A stretch of 64,000 nucleotides of DNA from an uncultured Eubacterium sp. (GCA_910584595.1 CAJUBQ010000008.1:1-64000), one strand, 5' to 3'. Shown: positions 7,156 to 17,380, counted from the first letter of the stretch. Notes: generated from the letters alone by a model not told the origin. Translations and numbers: made by a program.

Positions 7156-7350
7156 TTTAAGACTCCTTTCAATTAGATAAATGATGCCAGCAGGAAGCGG
7201 TGATGCTTCTGCTGAATTGGTAACATGTTGGACGAATGTTGCTCAACATACTGCATATATTTTCGCATATTTTGTCAGATTCGTCTAGTCCTTTTCCACA
7301 AAATGTATTTAGAAATATCATAACTTATAACCGTTTAGATACCGCCTCAG

Positions 7351-8346
7351 CTAAATCGCCCGTTTCCACACAAACAACTGCGCCGGATAATTTTCATATA
7401 CCGTCAGCTTGTCCGGAACAAACCCAAGAGAACGGTAAAATTTTCTTGCCGCCTGCCCTTTGTTGTCACCTTCACAAAACGTTTCAACCCAAATATCTGT
7501 TCCCGGCTCCAGTTTTGTAAGCATTAGCTGTATCATCCTGAATGCTATTTTTTGTCTGCGGTACTCCGGATGAACCGCCAGACATTGGATTTTATTTTGT
7601 TCTTTGGAAAAAAGCAGTACCCCAATAAGCATACGGCCGTCTGCGGCATAGATAGCCGTACCTTGTTTCATATGCCGAATCACCGTATCACAGTAGCTGT
7701 TCCATGCAGCATAAGATTCCATACCCGGAAAATCATGTTTGATTACTTCTGCCAGATTCAGCCAGGATTCTAAATGAGAAAATCCGGCAAATCCTGTCCG
7801 GATCGTAGGAATCCGCTCACCCTGCCGATCGTAGCTGTCCCGGATATCAAACAGTCTGTCAATAAACCAGTAAGGAATCATGACGCCTTGTGCCTGCATT
7901 TTCATGACCTCTTCTTTCTCTGCCCAACGTACCTGCCGCACTTCTTCCTGCTGCAAATGCAGTTTTGTAAGATCAATGTCCTGCTCGATAATATAAAAAT
8001 CGTCAAATCCACCGGAAAAGTTCATTGTCAAAAACGGACGTTCCTTTGAAAAATCCAAAGAAATGCCAAGCTCTTCCAAAACTTCCCGCTGCGCTGCCTG
8101 CCTGCTGTTATCCCCTGCTATTGCGGAACCGCCCACAGATACATCCCACATATTCGGCCATCCTTTTTTAAATGGCTGGCGTTGTTGGATTAATAGCTGG
8201 TTTTTGCTGTTGAAAATGCATACATGGACAGCGAGACGGTAGCTGCCCGTTGGCAGCGGATCTCTGCGTGGATGCAGTTTTCCGGTCTTTTCCCTGTCCG
8301 TTGTATAAATATCCCATAATTCATCTGCGTTTTCATAAAAATTCAT
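7351..8346 (-). CDS. NUDIX hydrolase fused to a GNAT acetyltransferase
   Basis: A 331-residue two-domain protein. Residues ~1-170 form a NUDIX domain of the isopentenyl-isomerase-like branch (HPRRDPLPTGSYRLAVHV), with the NUDIX box GGSAIAGDNSRQAA and REVLEELGI; Asp replaces the usual Glu in the first part of the box. Residues ~190-331 form a GNAT acetyltransferase with CLAVHPEYRRQKIAFRM as the acetyl-CoA loop and FYRSLGFVP near the end. It starts 14 nt after the GGDEF gene stop with AAGGAG upstream, so the two are co-transcribed. The substrates are unknown. Confidence 0.82.
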   Translation of the reverse strand: MNFYENADELWDIYTTDREKTGKLHPRRDPLPTGSYRLAVHVCIFNSKNQLLIQQRQPFKKGWPNMWDVSVGGSAIAGDNSRQAAQREVLEELGISLDFSKERPFLTMNFSGGFDDFYIIEQDIDLTKLHLQQEEVRQVRWAEKEEVMKMQAQGVMIPYWFIDRLFDIRDSYDRQGERIPTIRTGFAGFSHLESWLNLAEVIKHDFPGMESYAAWNSYCDTVIRHMKQGTAIYAADGRMLIGVLLFSKEQNKIQCLAVHPEYRRQKIAFRMIQLMLTKLEPGTDIWVETFCEGDNKGQAARKFYRSLGFVPDKLTVYENYPAQLFVWKRAI

Positions 8347-8360
8347 TAGCGCTCCTTTTG

Positions 8361-10076
8361 TTACTTGCTCCTCGCCTGTTTCATCTGTTTTTTATTTTCA
8401 TACATACGATCATCGGCCAGCTGATATATTTTATCAATATCTGCCTCCTGTGCACTGCCTGATGCATACCCGCAGGCAATTGACATATGAAGTCCTTCCA
8501 TCTGTTCGTTCTTTTTATCGATATTATTCTGAAAATCCTGCATCAAAGCTTCTACTTTACCTGTATCCGACGTTTTTATTACAGCGACAAATTCATCTCC
8601 GCCCATCCTTGCAACTACGCCATAAGATTCAAACGTCTGAGCTAATACCTCCGCTGCACTTTTAATCAGAATATCGCCTTTGGCATGTCCATACGTATCA
8701 TTCATCATCTTTAAATTGTTCAAATCAAAACAGATGACCGTAAAATCCCGATCCTGCTCCTGCTTTATTTTATTTATATACTCCATACAGTAACGACGGT
8801 TATGCAGATGCGTCAGCTCGTCCGTATATGCGCTTTTAATCAGTGAATTACGTTCTGTTTCCCACATCAGTTTTCTGGTCAGATTCATATAAAAGGAAAC
8901 GATCAATATAAAAATGAAAATGATAACGCCCAGACAGGACAAGCCCCGAACCGTTGGAACCGGCCGCCCAAAATACCGATCGCTGCAGTACACAAAAAGA
9001 TCATGCGCTATGCAGCTTCCAATCACAAGCATTCCGATCAGAAACAGCCTGTTTTCCATCTGCCCGGATTTTTTCAGATTCAGCAGTACGATCATTATAA
9101 AATAAATCAGGCAAATCACAATCAATGCCTGCATATATTTTAACGTAGCGGCAAAATGAACAATATCTTTCGTATGAAGCGCCAATATGGCTGCCGTTGA
9201 CGAAACCTGTACCGTCAAAAGAATCCAATACAATTTTTTTAATAAGCTGCTGTTTAACCCTTTTACGTCTTCATACATATAAACCGTTAAAGGAATCGGG
9301 CACAAATACAAAGAAATATATTCCATCAAAGATACCGAATACAATGGAATTGAAAAAATCATAATCACATTATAATAGCATAAAGTCCATAGTCCAATGC
9401 AGATAGAAAATATGGAAATACAAAGCAGCCGAATATACTTTATGGAAAAAACAACCGCAAAAATCGTTACCATAGCCGTTGCCAATCCAAAAATAACAAG
9501 AAAACTGCCAAACAGCATTGGCATCCGGTTTTCTGTCATTAGCGCCCGATAAGCATTTTTCCATTCATAAATCCGGACAGGATCAAATTTTGTAAATGCA
9601 TAATCTTCGCACAGCTCCATCTGGATTGTCAGCAATTTTCCCTGATAATCCTTTGGAAAATTAATAAACTGCAATCCGCTCCCAACTGTTTTACCAAACG
9701 CAGCCCGGTCATACCCATAAGTATATACTTTCTTACCATCTACAAATAAGCTAATCGCGGATTGTCTGATATGAATACGCAATGCCCCTTCTACAATGCT
9801 CCAATTATCCGGCAATATCCGCTCCATAATAATCTGATCGCCTTTACGCATAGGTCCGAATCTAAAGTCTTCCAGCTTAATATCTTCATAACTCTTTCCG
9901 TTGATTCGTATATCCCAGGAATCATTTAAAGAGATACATTGAGAAATCTGTTCATAATCTTTTGAAATCAAATGATCTGCCATCGGCAGCCAACTAATCA
10001 AACTATAACAAGCATATATGATCCATAAAACTTTTAATATCAGTTTTATGGATACCTTCTTCGCTTTTTTCATCAT
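8361..10076 (-). CDS. Membrane-bound diguanylate cyclase (GGDEF) with extracytoplasmic sensor
   Basis: A 571-residue protein. An N-terminal membrane anchor is followed by an external β-rich region (~30-180), then about seven or eight membrane helices (~185-400) in a 7TMR-DISM-like arrangement, and a C-terminal GGDEF domain (~410-565). The active site ARMGGDEFVAV is intact, so it should make cyclic di-GMP; the upstream inhibitory RxxD motif is not present. The metal/phosphate region DELTHLHNRRYCMEYI and FDLNNLKMMNDTYGH are canonical. It is the promoter-proximal partner of the NUDIX-GNAT gene. The ligand sensed is unknown. Confidence 0.88.
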   Translation of the reverse strand: MMKKAKKVSIKLILKVLWIIYACYSLISWLPMADHLISKDYEQISQCISLNDSWDIRINGKSYEDIKLEDFRFGPMRKGDQIIMERILPDNWSIVEGALRIHIRQSAISLFVDGKKVYTYGYDRAAFGKTVGSGLQFINFPKDYQGKLLTIQMELCEDYAFTKFDPVRIYEWKNAYRALMTENRMPMLFGSFLVIFGLATAMVTIFAVVFSIKYIRLLCISIFSICIGLWTLCYYNVIMIFSIPLYSVSLMEYISLYLCPIPLTVYMYEDVKGLNSSLLKKLYWILLTVQVSSTAAILALHTKDIVHFAATLKYMQALIVICLIYFIMIVLLNLKKSGQMENRLFLIGMLVIGSCIAHDLFVYCSDRYFGRPVPTVRGLSCLGVIIFIFILIVSFYMNLTRKLMWETERNSLIKSAYTDELTHLHNRRYCMEYINKIKQEQDRDFTVICFDLNNLKMMNDTYGHAKGDILIKSAAEVLAQTFESYGVVARMGGDEFVAVIKTSDTGKVEALMQDFQNNIDKKNEQMEGLHMSIACGYASGSAQEADIDKIYQLADDRMYENKKQMKQARSK

Positions 10077-10157
10077 GAAGCCTTTCTTTTTATCGATCGC
10101 CAGAGCGTGTTTGCATAGATAAACTCTAATTTCCGGCCGGATGGAGCACGTATACTG

Positions 10158-10823
10158 TTACTGTTTTTCAACTATTTCATTTTTATTTTTATAAATGGAA
10201 TTTGAAGCTATAACGCCACGCACCATTGACAAAGGGTAAATATTGGTATGCCTTCCTACCACAGTGCCAGGGTTTAATACACTATTGCAGCCAACTTCAA
10301 CATGATCGCCAATCATTGCGCCAAATTTTTTCAGTCCGGTTTCAATGACCTCACTCCCATTTTTCACCGTAACGAGTGTCTTATCTGATTTCACATTAGA
10401 TGTAATAGAACCGGCGCCCATATGCGATTTATAGCCAAGGATCGAATCTCCGACATAATTATAATGCGGCACCTGAACACGGTTAAAAATAACTACATTT
10501 TTCAGCTCTGTAGAATTTCCAACTACCGCTCCTTTTCCCACAATTGCACTGCCGCGAATAAATGCACAATGTCTGATTTCCGCTTCTTCATCAATAATAA
10601 GCGGCCCGTTCAGACAGGCAGTTGGAGCAACTTTTGCCGATTTTGCAATCCAGATATTTTCACCGCGATTTTCATACCGGCTGCTGTCCAAACTGTTTCC
10701 AAGTTTTATAATAAAATCCGAAATCTTTCCTAACACTTCCCATGGATAATCTGCACCGGTAAATAGTTGTGCGGCAATTGTTTCATTTAAATCATACATA
10801 TTTTTTATTAAACACTGTTCCAT
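10158..10823 (-). CDS. Left-handed β-helix nucleotidyl/acyltransferase-like protein
   Basis: A 221-residue protein with a helical N-terminal segment and a hexapeptide-repeat left-handed β-helix (~60-200: IDEEAEIRHCAFIRGSAIVG, GAVVGNSTELKNVVI, IGDHVEVGCNSVLNPGTVVG). It resembles the C-terminal part of GlmU and is often annotated as a UDP-N-acetylglucosamine pyrophosphorylase-related protein. It lacks the N-terminal uridylyltransferase domain, so an acetyltransferase or sugar-nucleotide role is possible but unproved. AAAGGA precedes the start. Confidence 0.72.
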   Translation of the reverse strand: MEQCLIKNMYDLNETIAAQLFTGADYPWEVLGKISDFIIKLGNSLDSSRYENRGENIWIAKSAKVAPTACLNGPLIIDEEAEIRHCAFIRGSAIVGKGAVVGNSTELKNVVIFNRVQVPHYNYVGDSILGYKSHMGAGSITSNVKSDKTLVTVKNGSEVIETGLKKFGAMIGDHVEVGCNSVLNPGTVVGRHTNIYPLSMVRGVIASNSIYKNKNEIVEKQ

Positions 10824-11016
10824 TTTTAATTCCTTTCTTATCTCTTATTTTCATAATATATATTTACTTTCTTTTCCTGTGATCTTGTTTTCTAATGTTT
10901 TGCACCTGTTTCATTTTTACTTTTTTATGTTCTATACCTATTCTATGCCGGCGCTTCCTCCTTTTATGCTTTCAAATATAGACCATATATAGAAAGACGA
11001 TCACAAAATAAATATT

Positions 11017-13083
11017 TCATGACTGATTTTTAGCTCTTGCATCTTTCTTTTTATAATATGACCCGGCCTGGTCAAAAAAACTGCGAAGCATATGCTGGTT
11101 ATTTAAATTTAGCACACCGTTAGTACGGCTTTGAATAAAATGCTCTAATTTTCCCATATATTCCTCTGTCGTAATAGATCCCTGCGCTACATAAGTAAGC
11201 CCCTTTTCCCAGCTTGCCGTAAGCTCCGGATTTAGCAGCGACTTAATCGAAGCATTTACAACATCAAAGATCATCTCTCCAAGCAGCGTAGGCGTAATCA
11301 CCTGCGTTTTTTTATTTAAAGACAGATATTTATTTCTGACCAGCTTTGCAAGAATCTCCGCTCTGGTGGCGCTTGTTCCAATTCCGCTTCCTTTGATCGT
11401 CGCCCGCAGCTCTTCATCTTCAATCAGCTGGCCGGCATTTTCCATCGCAAGTATCATAGAGCCGGAATTATACCGCTTTGGAGGTGAAGTCTCGCCTTCC
11501 CGAATCCAAAATTGATCTGCATAAAAAGTCATGCCTTTTTTCAATGACGCAACTGCTTCCAGCAGTCCGGCGTCTAATTCTGTCTCGTGGTCATCCGCGG
11601 TCTCATTCCCGCTTCCGGTATCCTTTGTTTCTGTATGTTTGCCTCCTGCTTCTTTCTTTTTAAAAAACGAATACTCCATAACCGTCAAGTATCCCTGCTC
11701 TTTCAGCGCTTTAAAGCCGGCAAAAAATTTTTCTTCTTTTATTTGAAACACAATGTTATATTTCCAATAAACAGCAGGCGGATAAAAAACAGCAAGAAAA
11801 CGACGTACAATTGTCTCATACACTTTTGCAGATGTAGCATGCAGCGTCTTAAGAGCGCCCAATCCCTGTCCGGTAGGAATGATTGCATAATGATCGGTAA
11901 TTTGTTTATCATTTGTATAACGTGTCTTTCCTATTTTTTCATAGCTTTTATTTTGCAGGATCGTTTCCGCAAACTTTTGGACTCCGGGAATTTTACACAG
12001 ACCGCTTATGTTTTTTCGTATTTCCTTTGCCGCTGCACTGGACAGCACACGGGCATCCGTACGCGGATAAGTAACCAGCTTCTTTTCATACAATTCCTGA
12101 ACAATTCCCAATGTCTGATCCGGACTGATCTTGAAAAATTTGGAACAGGTATTTTGCAGCTCCGCAAGATTAAACAACAGCGGCGCATTTTTCGTTTCTT
12201 TTTTCTTTTCGATCGAGTATACGGTCGCCGGAACAGGCAGATTCTCTGACAGGTGTGCTATCAGCTGTTTTGCATCTTCTTTTTCCTTAAAACCATTTTC
12301 CTTATATAGTTTTGGCGACTGATAATAAGCGGAACCTTCCACTGCTTTCCACTCACATTCTATCTTATGATCTGTAACTGCAATCCTCGACAATACCCGG
12401 TAAAACGGTGTTTTTACAAATGACCGGATTTCACGCTCTCTGCGCACCACCATGCCAAGCACACAGGTCATTACGCGTCCTACAGATATCACGACATATT
12501 TTTCATGCAGATAAGCGGCAACAGCATCGCCATATTTTAAAGATAACAGCCTGGAAAAATTAATCCCCATCAGGTAGTCTTCCTTTGCACGCAAATACGC
12601 ACTCGAAGCTAAATTATCATATTCTGACAAATCTTTTGCTTCCCGTATGCCGCGCAAAATTTCCTCTTCAGTCTGAGAATCTATCCAAACTCTCTTTCTC
12701 TGTTTGCCTGTTACGCCGGCGAGCTGTTCCACAAGCCGGTATATGTATTCTCCTTCCCGTCCGGAGTCTGTGCATACATAAATGAGCCGGATATCTTTGC
12801 GATTGAGCAAAGACGCAACGATTCGATACTGCTTCGCTGCACTTGGAATCACCTCATATTTAAACTCCTGTGGAAGAAACGGCAATGTGGAAAGGCTCCA
12901 TTTTTTGTATTTCGGATCATATACCTCCGGATAACTCATAGTAACGAGATGCCCCACACACCATGTTACAACGGCATCTGCACCTTCCTGATACCCGTCA
13001 TATCTTTTCATATCCATTTTTAAAGCCTTTGCAAACTCCTGAGCTACCGAAGGCTTTTCTGCTATATATAACGCTTTTGGCAT
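11017..13083 (-). CDS. topB: DNA topoisomerase III (type IA)
   Basis: A 688-residue type IA topoisomerase starting MPKALYIAEKPSVAQEF; this start has AGGAG 6 nt upstream, while a longer frame adds 13 residues unlike the family. The Toprim acidic cluster is CTDSGREGEYI, and the catalytic Tyr lies in LVTYPRTDARVLS. IKGSGIGTSATRAEIL and VITPTLLGEMI match the domain I/III region. There is no C-terminal zinc-finger domain, as in TopB. It relaxes and decatenates DNA by single-strand passage. It is a stand-alone gene here with no plasmid or conjugation genes nearby, so it is probably the chromosomal copy or an old island gene. Confidence 0.9.
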   Translation of the reverse strand: MPKALYIAEKPSVAQEFAKALKMDMKRYDGYQEGADAVVTWCVGHLVTMSYPEVYDPKYKKWSLSTLPFLPQEFKYEVIPSAAKQYRIVASLLNRKDIRLIYVCTDSGREGEYIYRLVEQLAGVTGKQRKRVWIDSQTEEEILRGIREAKDLSEYDNLASSAYLRAKEDYLMGINFSRLLSLKYGDAVAAYLHEKYVVISVGRVMTCVLGMVVRREREIRSFVKTPFYRVLSRIAVTDHKIECEWKAVEGSAYYQSPKLYKENGFKEKEDAKQLIAHLSENLPVPATVYSIEKKKETKNAPLLFNLAELQNTCSKFFKISPDQTLGIVQELYEKKLVTYPRTDARVLSSAAAKEIRKNISGLCKIPGVQKFAETILQNKSYEKIGKTRYTNDKQITDHYAIIPTGQGLGALKTLHATSAKVYETIVRRFLAVFYPPAVYWKYNIVFQIKEEKFFAGFKALKEQGYLTVMEYSFFKKKEAGGKHTETKDTGSGNETADDHETELDAGLLEAVASLKKGMTFYADQFWIREGETSPPKRYNSGSMILAMENAGQLIEDEELRATIKGSGIGTSATRAEILAKLVRNKYLSLNKKTQVITPTLLGEMIFDVVNASIKSLLNPELTASWEKGLTYVAQGSITTEEYMGKLEHFIQSRTNGVLNLNNQHMLRSFFDQAGSYYKKKDARAKNQS

Positions 13084-13126
13084 AATTACTCCTAATTTCA
13101 AACTGCTCTTTACTGCTGACAAACAG

Positions 13127-13176
13127 AAACAATGAGATTACCGAAAACAATCTGCTTTCCTGCAATCTCATTGTTT
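13127..13176 (-). terminator. Terminator between the ATPase gene and topB
   Basis: AAACAATGAGATT (13127-13139) pairs perfectly with AATCTCATTGTTT (13164-13176) around a 24-nt loop. It lies downstream of the ATPase gene and upstream of topB on the minus strand. Confidence 0.65.
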
Positions 13177-13265
13177 GTATTAATATTACAGCTTTTCGTC
13201 ACGATTCTCATTCTCGATATCGGCTCTGTTATCACTATTTTTACATGATAATCTTTTTATTCGTA

Positions 13266-14627
13266 TTATAACTGTGTCATATCTACAAGAACAAGTCTTG
13301 TATCTGTCTTTGCTTTCGCAAGCAGCTCTTCATCAAAGCTCTTTGCAGAAAACAGATAGTAATGGTCCGATTTTAATTTTGCCTTTTTCATCGTGTCAAA
13401 CAATTTTTCACACATTTTATACGTAAGCTGCGGTTTGGACCAGTTGCATAGCCCAATCAGATTATTTCTGGCGCTGTCTTGCGCAATAATATCAATATTT
13501 CCGGTCTTGCCAACCCACGTTCCGGCTTTGTGTATACGAATTGGAAGCTTTTCCACCATATTTAAAAGCTCCAGATATTCCATACAGACCTGTACAAAAT
13601 ACCGGTTCATATAATCATCCAGTTCTTTTTCAATATACGTATCATAAAACTTCTCCGGCGTCATCATATATAAATCAGACAGATGCGGATAAACAAAACG
13701 AAACCAGAAATTCACATAATTGCTGCGTATCTGGTAAATACCTTTCTGCGCGTTCTCCCAGCCGCCGGTCTCAAACGAACTTACTTTTTCTACAACCTCA
13801 AAAGCTGCCAGATTTTTCATATAAACACTGATTTTTGCCCTGGAAAACCCTGTCTGGTTAAACAGGTCATTCAGCTTGCGGTATCCTGCCGCAATCGCTG
13901 CCAGAATCGTATCATAAATAGCAAGTTCCCGCAGCTCGCTGCCGATAAATCGCTCTGCTTCCTCAAACAAAAATCCATTGGGAGATAAAATATGTTTGCA
14001 AATATTACTGCGAATATCCTTCTTAGAATTCCAGCGGTTCACATAAGAAGACACACCGCCCAAAATCCCATATGCTTTTACACAATCGCTTACCGAATAT
14101 TCCGGATAGGAACGAACCATATCGATAAATTTCAAGTCATCCAGCTTTATCATACTGTCAACTTTTTTCGTCCCGTCTCCAAGAAGTTCTTCCAATTCCT
14201 GCTCCACCCACGCAACTGAAGAACTCGCCAATACGATCATAACCGGCCCCGGATACAGTTTTTTTGCTTTAAGCTTTAATACCGCCTTAAAAAATTCTTC
14301 ATCACGCTTTGCAATATTTTGAAATTCATCAATAATAACAACGAGCTTACTGGCATCCCCGCTTCGAATACGATTAAAAAATTCAGAATATTGATATTTG
14401 GAAAGACTCAGATCATATTGTTTTTCAATCTCATGCCCAAATTGCATACACTGTTCCTGTGCAGATGCTTTGCGTGCACGATAATAAAAAAATCTCTTTC
14501 CTTTGCAGAAAATCCGAATCAGCGCCTCTTTATCGCAGCCTTCCCTTCCATATAGCACAACAAACTGATTTCCGTTTTTTTCATATTGCTGTTCCAGCTT
14601 TTTCAATTCCGTATGTCGTATTACCAT
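13266..14627 (-). CDS. Archaeal-type AAA ATPase family protein with degenerate P-loop
   Basis: A 453-residue protein of the ATP-binding/DUF234 family (ATPase domain ~1-215, winged helix ~225-300, restriction-like DUF234 nuclease domain to the end). Walker B is intact (LVVIIDEFQNI) and sensor LASSSVAW is visible. The Walker A region reads YGREGCDKEALI where relatives have YGRRRVGKTELI: the GK[T/S] core has become DKE, so ATP binding is doubtful. The C-terminal pattern TGNIDIIAQD with a later NWSKPQ (in place of ..CKW) resembles a PD-(D/E)XK core. ATAGGAG precedes the start. Its function is unknown; relatives occur in many anaerobe genomes as lone genes. Confidence 0.75.
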   Translation of the reverse strand: MVIRHTELKKLEQQYEKNGNQFVVLYGREGCDKEALIRIFCKGKRFFYYRARKASAQEQCMQFGHEIEKQYDLSLSKYQYSEFFNRIRSGDASKLVVIIDEFQNIAKRDEEFFKAVLKLKAKKLYPGPVMIVLASSSVAWVEQELEELLGDGTKKVDSMIKLDDLKFIDMVRSYPEYSVSDCVKAYGILGGVSSYVNRWNSKKDIRSNICKHILSPNGFLFEEAERFIGSELRELAIYDTILAAIAAGYRKLNDLFNQTGFSRAKISVYMKNLAAFEVVEKVSSFETGGWENAQKGIYQIRSNYVNFWFRFVYPHLSDLYMMTPEKFYDTYIEKELDDYMNRYFVQVCMEYLELLNMVEKLPIRIHKAGTWVGKTGNIDIIAQDSARNNLIGLCNWSKPQLTYKMCEKLFDTMKKAKLKSDHYYLFSAKSFDEELLAKAKTDTRLVLVDMTQL

Positions 14628-14784
14628 TGCCTTCTCCTATTGCGTATATACTGTGCTTTTATCTTGTTCCGAAATATATAAGAAACTGTATCAAAATCAT
14701 ATCACATTTTAACTTTCTTTTCAAGAGTCTGGAAGAAAATTCTGGCTGTCCTGCCATTGCCGTCATGGAACCGGCGCCTTTTTA

Positions 14785-15873
14785 CTACTTTTTCGTAATA
14801 TATCCCTGCGCTTTTAGTAATTCTGCACACAAAATGGCTCCCCCTGCCGCTCCGCGCACTGTATTATGTGACAAACCTACAAATTTCCAGTCATATACCG
14901 TATCTTTGCGAAGACGTCCGACACTGATTCCCATCCCATGCTCAAAATCTACGTCCATCGTAATCTGCGGACGGCTGTCGTCTTCCAAATACCGGAGAAA
15001 CTGTTTTGGAGCGCTTGGAAGCGCAAGCTGCTGCGGCATCCCGCTGTAGCTTTCCAGTTTTTCAATCAGCTGTTCTTTTGTCACAGATTTATTTTTAAAC
15101 TTTACAAATACAGACGCCGTATGTCCGTTTAACACCGGCACACGTATACACTGGCTTGTAATCAGTGGTTCTTTTGCCGGCTCGATCATACCATCTTTCA
15201 TCTCTCCCCAGATTCGCAGCGGTTCCTTTTCAGACTTTTCCTCTTCTCCGCTGATAAACGGAATAATGTTGCCTTCCATCTGCGGCCAGTCCGCAAATGT
15301 CTTGCCCGCACCCGAAATTGCCTGATATGTGGAAACGATTGCCTCATAAGGTTCAAACTCCATCCATGCTGTCAGTACCGGTGCATAAGACTGTATCGAG
15401 CAGTTTGGCTTTACCGTTACAAAACCGCGTGTCGTTCCCAGCCGTTTTCTCTGATATGGAATCAGCTCCATATGCTGCGGATTAATCTCCGGCACTACCA
15501 TCGGTACATCCGGCGTCCAGCGATGCGCACTGTTATTGGAAACTACCGGCGTTTCGGTCTTTGCATAAGCTTCTTCAATCTTTTTAATCTCTTCCTTAGA
15601 CATGTCTACGGCTGAAAATACAAAATCTACTTCTGCCGCTGTCTGTTCGATTTCATTTACATTTTTAACAACTATATTTTTTACGGCTTCAGGCATCGGA
15701 GTATCCATTTTCCATCGCCCGTGTACGGCTGCCTCATACGTCTGCCCTGCACTGCGCGGACTGGCTGCAATTGTAGTTACTTCAAACCATGGATGGTTTT
15801 CCAAAAGCGCTATAAATCTTTGTCCTACCATACCTGTTCCACCAAGAATACCAACTTTTAATTTTTCACTCAT
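14785..15873 (-). CDS. asd: Aspartate-semialdehyde dehydrogenase
   Basis: A 362-residue enzyme that converts aspartyl phosphate to aspartate semialdehyde for lysine, threonine and methionine synthesis. The N-terminal NADP-binding motif is GILGGTGMVGQRF, the catalytic Cys158 lies in VKPNCSIQSY, and the C-terminus has HGMGISVGRLRKD and HNTVRGAAGGAILCAELL. It belongs to the archaeal/fungal-like Asd branch found in many Clostridia. The ATG at 15871-15873 is chosen because GGAGGAG lies 7 nt upstream; the upstream in-frame ATG would place that site inside the gene. It follows argH by 88 nt on the same strand, so read-through is possible. Confidence 0.93.
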   Translation of the reverse strand: MSEKLKVGILGGTGMVGQRFIALLENHPWFEVTTIAASPRSAGQTYEAAVHGRWKMDTPMPEAVKNIVVKNVNEIEQTAAEVDFVFSAVDMSKEEIKKIEEAYAKTETPVVSNNSAHRWTPDVPMVVPEINPQHMELIPYQRKRLGTTRGFVTVKPNCSIQSYAPVLTAWMEFEPYEAIVSTYQAISGAGKTFADWPQMEGNIIPFISGEEEKSEKEPLRIWGEMKDGMIEPAKEPLITSQCIRVPVLNGHTASVFVKFKNKSVTKEQLIEKLESYSGMPQQLALPSAPKQFLRYLEDDSRPQITMDVDFEHGMGISVGRLRKDTVYDWKFVGLSHNTVRGAAGGAILCAELLKAQGYITKK

Positions 15874-15961
15874 GACTACTCTCCTCCGCAATCGTTGATT
15901 TTATTATATTAATACAGGAATTCAAAAAACGCAAGGCTTAGTTCTCATTTACCAGATAATT

Positions 15962-17380
15962 TTATGAAAGCAGCTCCTTTTCCCAATCTTCTTCAAACGG
16001 CTTACCTTCCGCCAAATAGGTTTCTTCTAATGCAATGACCCGCTCCATGGCCTCTTTCCCGGGCGCCCCTGTTGTCAGCCGTTTATTTACACATGTTTCC
16101 ATAGAAACAGCATCATAAATATCCGCTTCAAATACCGGGCTGATCGCCTTTAGCTCTTCTAACGATAAATCATCAATCGAACTGTTTTTTTCAATACAGT
16201 ATAATACAAGCCTGCCTACAATCCCATGCGCGTCCCGAAACGGAACGCCATGGTTCACCAAATAATCTGCTGCATCTGTCGCATTTGTAAATCCAAGCAT
16301 TGCGCTTTTTCGCATATTTTCTTCCCGAAACTGAATCGTCGCAAGCATCCCCTGGAACAGCGCCAGACATCCTTTTGCCGTATCGATCGCATCAAAAGTC
16401 AGCTCTTTATCTTCCTGCATATCTTTATTATAAGCAAGCGGGATACCCTTCATGGTTGTCAGCAGCGAAATAAGCGCTCCGTAAACACGCCCGGTCTTAC
16501 CACGCACCAGCTCCGCTATGTCCGGATTTTTTTTCTGCGGCATAATGCTGCTTCCCGTACTGTATGCATCATCAATCTCTACAAACTGATACTCGTTCGA
16601 ATTCCAAATAATAATCTCTTCACTGAAACGGCTTAAATGCATCATAACCGTAGACAATGCCGACAAAAACTCGATGACATAATCTCTGTCGGATACACCG
16701 TCCATACTATTATAACATGGGCCATAAAATCCTAACATCTTTGCCGTATATTCACGATCTAACGGATAAGTCGTACCTGCCAGCGCGCCGCTTCCAAGCG
16801 GACAATAGTTCATGCGCTCGTATATATCCCGCATCCTGAGACGGTCACGCTTAAACATTTCAAAATACGCGCCTATATGATGAGCCAGTGTTACAGGCTG
16901 CGCCTTCTGCAAATGCGTAAAACCCGGCATAATCGTTGCTGTATGCGCTTTCATAATGTTTAAAATCGTCTGCAGCAAATCTTTCAGCAATGCATCTGTC
17001 TGCACCACCTCCATGCGGGTATACATTCGCATATCTAAAGCTACCTGATCGTTTCTGCTCCTTCCGGTATGCAGCTTTTTGCCAGTGTCTCCCAACCGCT
17101 CGATCAGCTTAGCTTCCACAAAGCTGTGAATATCTTCATATTCCAAAGATATCTCAAGTGTCCCTGCCTCTGTCTCTGCCAGTATCTTTTTCAGCTCCGC
17201 AACGATCTGTGCCGCCTCCTGCTCTGTCAAAATCCCCTGTTTCCCGAGCATTTTCACGTGTGCAATGCTGCCTTCCATATCCTGTTTATAAAATTTCCGA
17301 TCAAAAGAAATGGATGCGTTAAAATTATAAACAAGCTGATCCGTTTCTTTTGTAAAGCGTCCGCCCCATAATTGTGCCAT
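15962..17380 (-). CDS. argH: Argininosuccinate lyase
   Basis: A 472-residue enzyme of normal length (MAQLWGGRFTKETD start) that releases arginine and fumarate from argininosuccinate. The fumarase-superfamily signature GSSIMPQKKNPD with its catalytic Ser is intact, as are LHTGRSRNDQVALD and the His motif GFTHLQKAQP. GAGAGGA lies upstream of the ATG. argG is not adjacent in this window. asd follows downstream. Confidence 0.95.
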   Translation of the reverse strand: MAQLWGGRFTKETDQLVYNFNASISFDRKFYKQDMEGSIAHVKMLGKQGILTEQEAAQIVAELKKILAETEAGTLEISLEYEDIHSFVEAKLIERLGDTGKKLHTGRSRNDQVALDMRMYTRMEVVQTDALLKDLLQTILNIMKAHTATIMPGFTHLQKAQPVTLAHHIGAYFEMFKRDRLRMRDIYERMNYCPLGSGALAGTTYPLDREYTAKMLGFYGPCYNSMDGVSDRDYVIEFLSALSTVMMHLSRFSEEIIIWNSNEYQFVEIDDAYSTGSSIMPQKKNPDIAELVRGKTGRVYGALISLLTTMKGIPLAYNKDMQEDKELTFDAIDTAKGCLALFQGMLATIQFREENMRKSAMLGFTNATDAADYLVNHGVPFRDAHGIVGRLVLYCIEKNSSIDDLSLEELKAISPVFEADIYDAVSMETCVNKRLTTGAPGKEAMERVIALEETYLAEGKPFEEDWEKELLS

